From Ectopseudomonas toyotomiensis (GTDB lineage: Bacteria; Pseudomonadota; Gammaproteobacteria; Pseudomonadales; Pseudomonadaceae), in assembly GCF_900115695.1 (NCBI RefSeq), contig NZ_FOXK01000009.1:232246-296245 (forward strand): a stretch of 64,000 nt of DNA. Direction: 5' to 3'. The position numbers and the translations under genes were made by a program. Positions 59,944 to 64,000 of this stretch are shown in pieces. The notes under the pieces were generated by a model. That model worked only from the letters and a program-made list of their open reading frames with translations. It did not search any database and had not been told where the DNA came from. The stretch's first letter is position 1. Each line of letters begins with the position of its first letter.

Positions 59944-60452
59944 GATGCCACCCCGAGAATTTCTCGGCGGATCGCCTCGACAGTTTCGGCATTGAGGCCG
60001 CCTTTCTTGGCGATCTTTTCGACCTGCTCAGCGGCAGCCTGGGCCTTTGCCCGCACCTCGCTCTGCCACTTCTTCTGCACGACAGAGGCTCGGCCCAGCT
60101 CGGCCACTGCCTTTGCCACCTTGGGTAGGTCGAACTGGCCATCCTCGGCCAGCAGCAGCTTGAACAGATGTTCCTGCACCAGGCGCATGAGCGCTTCGTT
60201 TACTGCGCCTTCTTCATCCGGTGCGGCGGCTACAACCGCGCGGGCCTGCTCGCTGGCCATCTTGAGCGCAGACAAGCGCCCCTCGAAGTTCTGGCCATAG
60301 GCGTGCAGCGCCGACTTGCCAATGCTGTAGCCGCGCTCGGCCAGCTCGGCCGAGAGCAGCTCATAGCCCGAGAAGTTGTTCTCGATCAGCGCCTGGTCAA
60401 GCCAGGCTTTTACCTCGGCCGGTAGCTGGCCGACCTTGCTACGCGGTGGCAT
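59940..60452 (-). CDS. DUF3486 family protein (Mu gp27-like, small terminase candidate)
   Basis: A 170-residue protein. MPPRSKVGQLPAEVKAWLDQ and NNFSGYELLSAELAERGYSI followed by GKSALHAYGQNFEGRL are the DUF3486 N-terminal HTH-type signature, with a helical C-terminus. Located before the large terminase, as in Mu, where this gene is thought to give the small terminase subunit. The role is inferred from position and the DNA-binding-like N-terminus. Confidence 0.88.
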   Translation of the reverse strand: MPPRSKVGQLPAEVKAWLDQALIENNFSGYELLSAELAERGYSIGKSALHAYGQNFEGRLSALKMASEQARAVVAAAPDEEGAVNEALMRLVQEHLFKLLLAEDGQFDLPKVAKAVAELGRASVVQKKWQSEVRAKAQAAAEQVEKIAKKGGLNAETVEAIRREILGVAS

Positions 60453-60456
60453 AGGT

Positions 60457-60759
60457 TCACCCTCGCGCCGGCCGGGCGATGCCCGGATTGCACTCGATGG
60501 TGTACTCAGCGATGTCTACGCCGTAGTGGGTCAGGCCTGTAACCCAGACGCCGCTTGGCTGTTTGTCGATGGTCACCAAGCTACGGTCTTTGAGGTAGTC
60601 CAGCTCGCGGCGTACTTCGTGCTGGGTCGCATCGCTGTAAATGCCCTGGATGGTGGAGAGCACCAACGCTTCATGCGGGTCTACCGGGCGTGCGTTGTTG
60701 AGGGTGAGCAGGATGTACCAGCGCATCGACTCACGGCGAATCTTGGCGGCATCGATCAT
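60457..60759 (-). CDS. Mu gp26-like small winged-helix phage protein
   Basis: A 100-residue protein. WYILLTLNNARPVDPHEALV, IQGIYSDATQHEVRRELDYL and KDRSLVTIDKQPSGVWVTGL suggest a winged helix of the gp26 type found between DUF2730 and DUF3486 genes. Its ATG is within the end of the DUF2730 gene (4-base overlap). The function is unknown; it may bind DNA. Confidence 0.75.
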   Translation of the reverse strand: MIDAAKIRRESMRWYILLTLNNARPVDPHEALVLSTIQGIYSDATQHEVRRELDYLKDRSLVTIDKQPSGVWVTGLTHYGVDIAEYTIECNPGIARPARG

Positions 60760-61070
60760 TGTTTGGCTCCTTTCATCTGGACGACTTCAAGTTTGTCCCG
60801 TAGCCCGTCCAGCTTGGCTTCGATCACTGTTTGGTTGCGCACGTAGTCCTGGCGGTGGACGTAATGCAGGGGCAGTTCGGCCTGGAAGCGCAGGAAGTCG
60901 CGCTCCAGCTCAGCCAGCTTGGCAATCTCTTTTTCCTGCGAGGCGAAGCGCTCACCCAGGCGCTTCTCCATCTGGCTCAGCAGCAGCTTGACCAGGCCGA
61001 ATACCAGCGAGCTGAAAATGCCTAGCAGCGTGATGGCCCAGGTCACGGCCTGCGTAAAATCCATCACCAT
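60756..61070 (-). CDS. DUF2730 family protein (Mu gp25-like)
   Basis: A 104-residue protein with an N-terminal membrane span (FTQAVTWAITLLGIFSSLVF) and a cytoplasmic coiled coil (LLLSQMEKRLGERFASQEKE). Typical DUF2730 protein, always found between lysis and packaging genes of Mu-like phages; role unknown. The first of two Met codons (61070) overlaps the spanin stop by one base (TGATG). Confidence 0.85.
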   Translation of the reverse strand: MVMDFTQAVTWAITLLGIFSSLVFGLVKLLLSQMEKRLGERFASQEKEIAKLAELERDFLRFQAELPLHYVHRQDYVRNQTVIEAKLDGLRDKLEVVQMKGAKQ

Positions 61071-61687
61071 CAGTTGCCCTCCACGGCGTCGATCAGAGCG
61101 TCCAGCTGCGCCGCTGTGTTGCGGCACTGCTCGGCGTACTGGATGTGATGTCCCAGGAGAGCGGCCTGGCTGATGCCTGAGTCGAGCTGCTCAGCGGCTC
61201 GGGCTTGGGCGACTTGCGCAGCAGCTCGCTCGGGATCTGCGGCGGCGGGCAAAGCAGCTGGGGCTCTGGCTCCGGTGGATTCGTCCCACACGCGGACAAA
61301 GCCAGCAGTGAACACGCAAGCAGGCAGAGGCTTAGGCGGCGCGTCGAGCGCCTCCCGGTAAAGGTCATTGACACGGGCAATCTCCCCAGAGAGTCGGTCG
61401 GTGGTTTGGCGGTGTTGGCGTTGTTGCTCGGCCAGGTCTGACGCGAGTTTGTCGTTGCGGGCCTGCTCTTCCTGCAGGCGTTTTGCGGCGGCTTTGGCAC
61501 TTGCTTCGGCAGCGCGGGCGCGAGCCAGCTCCTGTTCCTGGTACTCGCCGCGTAGCTTCTCCAGGGCTAGGGCGCCCTTGGTTTGGGCAGAGTCGTAGCC
61601 GTGGCGGTAGGCGATGTAATTGATGGCCAGACTCAGGGCGGCGAAGAACAACACGGATAGCAATGGACGCGTGGCCAGCCAGGTCAT
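61070..61687 (-). CDS. Rz-like i-spanin
   Basis: A 205-residue inner-membrane spanin subunit. One N-terminal span (LLSVLFFAALSLAINYIAYR) then a long periplasmic coiled-coil rich in Ala, Glu, Gln and Arg (EYQEQELARARAAEASAKAA). It completes lysis by fusing inner and outer membranes with Rz1, whose gene lies inside this one in another frame. The start at 61687 overlaps the endolysin stop by 4 bases. Confidence 0.85.
   Translation of the reverse strand: MTWLATRPLLSVLFFAALSLAINYIAYRHGYDSAQTKGALALEKLRGEYQEQELARARAAEASAKAAAKRLQEEQARNDKLASDLAEQQRQHRQTTDRLSGEIARVNDLYREALDAPPKPLPACVFTAGFVRVWDESTGARAPAALPAAADPERAAAQVAQARAAEQLDSGISQAALLGHHIQYAEQCRNTAAQLDALIDAVEGN
61093..61368 (-). CDS. Rz1-like o-spanin lipoprotein embedded in Rz
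   Basis: A 91-codon ORF wholly inside the Rz gene in a different frame. MTFTGRRSTRRLSLCLLACS and a lipobox LLALSAC (Cys27) give a lipoprotein signal, followed by the proline-rich EPEPQLLCPPPQIPSELL segment expected of an Rz1. The overlap is the classic nested Rz/Rz1 arrangement. The frame is open upstream to 61500, but the start at 61368 places the signal peptide correctly. Confidence 0.8.
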   Translation of the reverse strand: MTFTGRRSTRRLSLCLLACSLLALSACGTNPPEPEPQLLCPPPQIPSELLRKSPKPEPLSSSTQASARPLSWDITSSTPSSAATQRRSWTL

Positions 61688-62139
61688 AGGCCCACCTCGC
61701 ACAGTTCGCGCTCAGCCGCCCGGCGCTTGACTAGGCCGCCAAGCTGGCGACCCTTGGCATACACCCAACGGCTCAGCTCCGCGCAGGCTCCAGCCACGTC
61801 GCCAGCATTGAGCTTGCGCAGCAGGGTCGAGCGCTCGAAGGCTCCGGCGCCGACGTTGTAGACGAACGACCCGAGGGCGGCACGGCGGGTGTCTGGCTGT
61901 GGATTGCGGCTCAGGCGGTCAACTGCTGCGATGGCCTCACCGAGTTCGGCGGCCAGCAAAGCATCGCACTCGGCGGCAGTGCGGGTCTGGCCCAGCGTTA
62001 CCCCGGCTGTGCTGCCATAACAGATGGTGGGGATGCCTACGGGGTCGAGGTAGGCAGCCAGGTTGCGCCCCTCGTAGTAACCCACCAGCGGCAGCGCAAT
62101 GGCCATGGCGCCACCGATGACGCGCGCTTTCAGGCTCAT
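61684..62139 (-). CDS. SAR endolysin (GH24 lysozyme)
   Basis: A 151-residue phage lysozyme. The N-terminal hydrophobic stretch (VIGGAMAIALPLVGYY) is a weakly hydrophobic signal-anchor-release type rather than a cleavable signal. The catalytic triad is in T4-lysozyme spacing: Glu23 (YYEG), Asp32 (YLDP), Thr38 (PTICYG). C-terminal WVYAKGRQLGGLVKRRAAER is the family signature. No separate holin gene was seen nearby, which suits a SAR endolysin, although a holin or pinholin may lie elsewhere. Confidence 0.92.
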   Translation of the reverse strand: MSLKARVIGGAMAIALPLVGYYEGRNLAAYLDPVGIPTICYGSTAGVTLGQTRTAAECDALLAAELGEAIAAVDRLSRNPQPDTRRAALGSFVYNVGAGAFERSTLLRKLNAGDVAGACAELSRWVYAKGRQLGGLVKRRAAERELCEVGL

Positions 62140-62471
62140 GCAGCCCCCTTGCCGACAACGGCGCGTAGCTTGGCGATGGCCGCATTGCCGACCTCAGGGG
62201 CGGATTTGGTCACGCGCCGTGGCTTCGGAGAGGCATCGCGGCGCTGTGCGGCCGTCGGCTTCTCGCGCGCCTGTTCTTCCCGGCCAGCTCGGTGGCGGCG
62301 GTAGGCGGCTACCTTAGACCAGGCGCTATTTACGTGCTCTTCAACTAGAGCGCGCCAGTCTGCCGGGCAACGTCCCATCAGCCACTGGCGCCCATCGAGC
62401 GACGGCTCGGCAAGTACGGCGGCAGCGTATGCGTGGGGGCTGGTGAGAGTGCTGGGGTCTAGAGTGTTCAT
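62136..62471 (-). CDS. Small Mu-like phage protein, unknown
   Basis: A 111-residue protein, MNTLDPSTLTSPHAYAAAVL then PADWRALVEEHVNSAWSKVA and a basic C-terminal half (REEQAREKPTAAQRRDASPK). Small proteins of this type (DUF7696-like) are common at the head of Mu-like lysis operons; that label is tentative. Its ATG lies in the hairpin of the repeated promoter-like element, exactly as for the protease gene. It overlaps the endolysin gene by 4 bases. Confidence 0.75.
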   Translation of the reverse strand: MNTLDPSTLTSPHAYAAAVLAEPSLDGRQWLMGRCPADWRALVEEHVNSAWSKVAAYRRHRAGREEQAREKPTAAQRRDASPKPRRVTKSAPEVGNAAIAKLRAVVGKGAA

Positions 62472-62526
62472 GCCGCTATGGTCGGCGGCATGAGGGGGCG
62501 GGATTAAGGAACGGGTGTCAGTAACT
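62462..62526 (-). promoter_or_regulatory. Repeated leader/late-promoter-like element, copy 1 (before lysis operon)
   Basis: 65 bases nearly identical to 54756-54821. It begins at the first base past the Mor-like gene coding region (the last base overlaps its TGA). Reading leftward: GTTACTGACACCCG, TTAATCC, a C run, then an 8-bp hairpin (CATGCCGC / GCGGCATG) overlapping the start codon of the 111-residue gene. The 7-codon mini-ORF reads MPPTIAA and again stops on the start codon (ATGA). In Mu this spot holds the activator-dependent Plys. Confidence 0.65.
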
Positions 62527-62966
62527 CAGTTGAACAGGTCGGGCGTTGACGGGACTGCTAGCTCGGGCAGGCGCTTGAGAATGCGCCAGATATGGCGGTC
62601 GCTGAGCTGGTAGGTGCGGGCCAGCTCATTAACAACGGTATTTGCACTGACACCCTCGCGCGTCGCTTGTTCAAACTGGCGATGAATCTCGGCATCGCGC
62701 AGCGCGATCAATGCGGCATCGCACTTGGGTATGTAGATCGTCTCGCGCTCGCTGGCATAGCGCCCGAGCTTCTCGGCCGCTTCCTCGCCAACGATCTCGG
62801 CCAGTGCTGCCACGCGGGCCTGGCCATTGCGGCCAACGCCCTGAGCAAAGAACCAGGACGTGCCGCCCAGCTCGGCTACAAGCTTCATCGTTGCAGGCAG
62901 GCCGACGACCTCGGCAATGCGTTGCACGGTCGGCGGCAGTAGCGCGCGGGCCTGTTCCAGTTTCAT
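62526..62966 (-). CDS. Mor/C family transcription activator
   Basis: A 146-residue activator of the Mu Mor/C family, which switches middle or late transcription. ALLPPTVQRIAEVVGLPATM, ELGGTSWFFAQGVGRNGQAR and ETIYIPKCDAALIALRDAEI fit the Mor dimerisation domain. The helix-turn-helix is C-terminal (TVVNELARTYQLSDRHIWRI). The start overlaps GemA by 4 bases (ATGA). Immediately downstream lies the first repeated promoter-like element, its probable target. Confidence 0.88.
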   Translation of the reverse strand: MKLEQARALLPPTVQRIAEVVGLPATMKLVAELGGTSWFFAQGVGRNGQARVAALAEIVGEEAAEKLGRYASERETIYIPKCDAALIALRDAEIHRQFEQATREGVSANTVVNELARTYQLSDRHIWRILKRLPELAVPSTPDLFN

Positions 62967-63361
62967 AGCGTCCGCCCGTGACGCTTTGCGTCCAGGGCCA
63001 GCGCAGTGATGATGCCGCGCAGTTGCTCGCCGTCGCACCACTCCAGGCGCTCGACCTGGTACATGCGCTCGGCCAGGGCATCGGCATAGTCCCAGGGGCG
63101 CCCGGCCTCGGCCAATTGCGCCTCGATCTTGCCGACCAGCTTGGCCCGCTCGGCTGCAGGCTTGGGCTTGGCGCGCCCGGTCGACGCCTTGGGCTTGAAG
63201 CCCAGGCGCTCCAGCTCGACCAGGACGCGCCCGACTTGGCGTGGCGTCAGGTCTTTGGACGACTCGACGCCGACCGTGCGTTTGAGAATCGCGCGGTAGG
63301 TGTCATCGTCCAGGCCGAGCTGGCGGCGGGCGATCTGAATTTTCGTCTTGCCTGTGCTCAT
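62963..63361 (-). CDS. GemA/gp16 family regulatory protein (DUF1018)
   Basis: A 132-residue protein, MSTGKTKIQIARRQLGLDDD then TYRAILKRTVGVESSKDLTP and RQVGRVLVELERLGFK are the GemA (DUF1018) hallmarks. GemA-like proteins of Mu affect host supercoiling and late expression. C-terminal LEWCDGEQLRGIITALALDA is also family-typical. GAGGAA precedes the ATG. Upstream frame extension to 63526 overlaps the previous gene and is rejected. ATGA overlaps on both sides show tight coupling. Confidence 0.9.
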   Translation of the reverse strand: MSTGKTKIQIARRQLGLDDDTYRAILKRTVGVESSKDLTPRQVGRVLVELERLGFKPKASTGRAKPKPAAERAKLVGKIEAQLAEAGRPWDYADALAERMYQVERLEWCDGEQLRGIITALALDAKRHGRTL

Positions 63362-63648
63362 ACAAGGTTCCTCGGGTCGAGTGCCGCGCGCAGGGCAGCA
63401 GGGTCGCGGCGGGCCATGTTGGCCACGTAGCGCACGGCCAAGGTCAAGCCTTCCTCGACCTGCTCGAAGCCTCCGGCCAGGCGGATGCACTCCATGTCGT
63501 CGCGGGTGCCGGCGTACGTCTCCCACTTGAACGTCTCGGCGCCAACGTCCGCACGATGCTGGGCATCACGCTCGCGTTTGCGGCGCTGCCGGGCCGTATC
63601 CTGGGCGCGGACTTTCGCAGTTCTGGGCTTCTTCTTTCTCGTGCTCAT
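63358..63648 (-). CDS. Small phage protein, unknown
   Basis: A 96-residue basic protein: a Lys/Arg-rich N-terminus (STRKKKPRTAKVRAQDTARQ), then ETFKWETYAGTRDDMECIRL and EEGLTLAVRYVANMARRDPA. No domain recognised. It ends in a 4-base overlap with GemA and belongs to the early or middle operon. It may be a DNA-binding early protein; this is a guess from charge. Confidence 0.65.
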   Translation of the reverse strand: MSTRKKKPRTAKVRAQDTARQRRKRERDAQHRADVGAETFKWETYAGTRDDMECIRLAGGFEQVEEGLTLAVRYVANMARRDPAALRAALDPRNLV

Positions 63649-63667
63649 GTGTGGCTGCTCATCAGTA

Positions 63668-63708
63668 CCGGGCTACCACGCCCGGCAGACCTTCGCCCCT
63701 AGCGGGGC
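63668..63708. repeat. Two tandem short hairpins between early phage genes
   Basis: CCGGGC-N6-GCCCGG (63668-63685) and GCCCC-TAGC-GGGGC (63695-63708) lie in the 70-base gap between two leftward genes. They may regulate transcript processing or attenuation between early genes. Confidence 0.45.
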
Positions 63709-63718
63709 TAGGTTTCGC

Positions 63719-64000
63719 TTAGGTCAGGGCCAGTTGTTCTTGGCCAGCTACGCCGTGATTGAGTCGCACGCCGCTGGCTGCCCTGATGCCTGCTGTAGCA
63801 TCGCTAATAGCCCGCTGACTCAAATCCTTGGTGCTGCTGTTGCGGTCGATAGGCTTGCCGGTGATCAACTCGGGGTGGTGCTTGAGCATGTAAGCCTCGG
63901 TCGCAGCTGATGGCGCGGCGCCTGCGAACTGCAGCACCTCTTTGCGCACAGCCCACACCCAGCCGTCGCAGAACTGGTCGGCCCGCTTGGTCTTGTTGGC
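63719..64000 (-). CDS. Partial DUF2786/DUF7168-like phage protein (C-terminus)
   Basis: The 3-prime end of a gene that enters from beyond the right edge; 93 residues are visible up to the TAA at 63719-63721. ANKTKRADQFCDGWVWAVRK precedes EVLQFAGAAP, then a C-terminal GIRAASGVRLNHGVAGQEQL. The F-C-x-G-W-V-x-x-V block and closing GxxxLNHGV are typical of the C-termini of DUF2786-type proteins in Mu-like early regions. Assignment is tentative because the N-terminus is outside the window. Confidence 0.6.
   Translation of the reverse strand, partial: ANKTKRADQFCDGWVWAVRKEVLQFAGAAPSAATEAYMLKHHPELITGKPIDRNSSTKDLSQRAISDATAGIRAASGVRLNHGVAGQEQLALT

Larger units (their letters stand above)
40646..64000 (-). 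mobile_element. Mu-like transposable prophage with siphovirus-type tail (partial)
   Basis: A contiguous leftward block carries GemA, a Mor/C activator, lysis genes, Mu gp25-gp29-like packaging genes, F-, I- and T-like head genes, DUF1320, a G-like protein and tail genes. No contractile sheath gene is present and the tail has a tube, chaperone and tape measure, as in B3/D3112-type phages. No frameshifted or truncated essential gene was seen in the late region, so it may be functional. Transposase A/B, repressor and the left end lie past position 64000. Confidence 0.93.

Noticed and set aside
40646..64000. A CRISPR array, tRNA-based attachment site or integrase-type prophage
   Set aside because: No regularly spaced repeats and no tRNA at the visible junction. 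The gene set is that of transposable phages, which insert without a fixed att site.

Overview
The window is a GC-rich gammaproteobacterial chromosome segment. Gene content and order (mutM, ilvD, gloA, folA, thyA-lgt, ptsP-rppH, ilvA, rpiA, cadA/cadR) are those of Pseudomonas in the broad sense. A P. mendocina/P. oleovorans-type (Ectopseudomonas) host is likely, but that is inference. About 40.6 kb of host core genome is followed by about 23.4 kb of a transposable (Mu-like) prophage that runs off the right edge.

Host region. 0-3 kb: DNA repair (mutM), an HDOD signalling protein and an rRNA methyltransferase (rlmI). 3.4-7.9 kb: a four-gene PotABCD-type ABC importer. 8-14.7 kb: an AraC/GyrI regulator and a two-partner secretion pair, with the transporter TpsB followed by a 1296-residue TpsA adhesin. 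15-27 kb: metabolic genes (ilvD, gloA, folA, glycerophosphodiesterase, thyA, lgt), a TauE/SafE exporter, an NRDE protein and a membrane-protein/GTPase pair (DUF2868/DUF3482). 27-34 kb: ptsP-rppH, a HAD hydrolase, ilvA and rpiA. 34-37 kb: a heavy-metal island with cadA, its divergent regulator cadR and a DUF3703 gene, including a textbook MerR-type promoter. 37-40.5 kb: two SdiA-regulated-domain paralogues flanking an OB-fold periplasmic protein, then an FAH-family hydrolase. Several families of inverted repeats sit between host genes.

Prophage (about 40,646 to beyond 64,000). All confidently called phage genes read leftward. From right to left these are DUF2786-like (partial), a small ORF, GemA, a Mor/C-like activator, the lysis module (SAR endolysin, Rz with embedded Rz1), Mu gp25/26/27-like genes, large terminase, DUF935 portal, F-like head protein, a GC-poor cargo gene of unknown function, protease/scaffold, capsid, head completion genes, a siphovirus-type tail (tube, chaperone with a -1 frameshift site, tape measure) and tail-tip genes. 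There is no sheath gene, so this is a B3/D3112-type virion with a Mu-like head plan. The transposase, repressor and left end lie outside the window.

Most interesting points: (1) an almost identical 65-bp element precedes both the lysis operon and the protease operon, where Mu has its activator-dependent late promoters Plys and PI; each copy carries a hairpin and a 7-codon mini-ORF overlapping the gene start. (2) The cargo gene at 54,832-55,824 has low GC, a possible promoter of its own and one membrane segment. (3) A perfect T-TTT-TTC slippery site lies in the tail chaperone. (4) Two tiny hydrophobic ORFs lie antisense between chaperone and tape measure. (5) An ALNAEQ motif is shared by portal and protease/scaffold.
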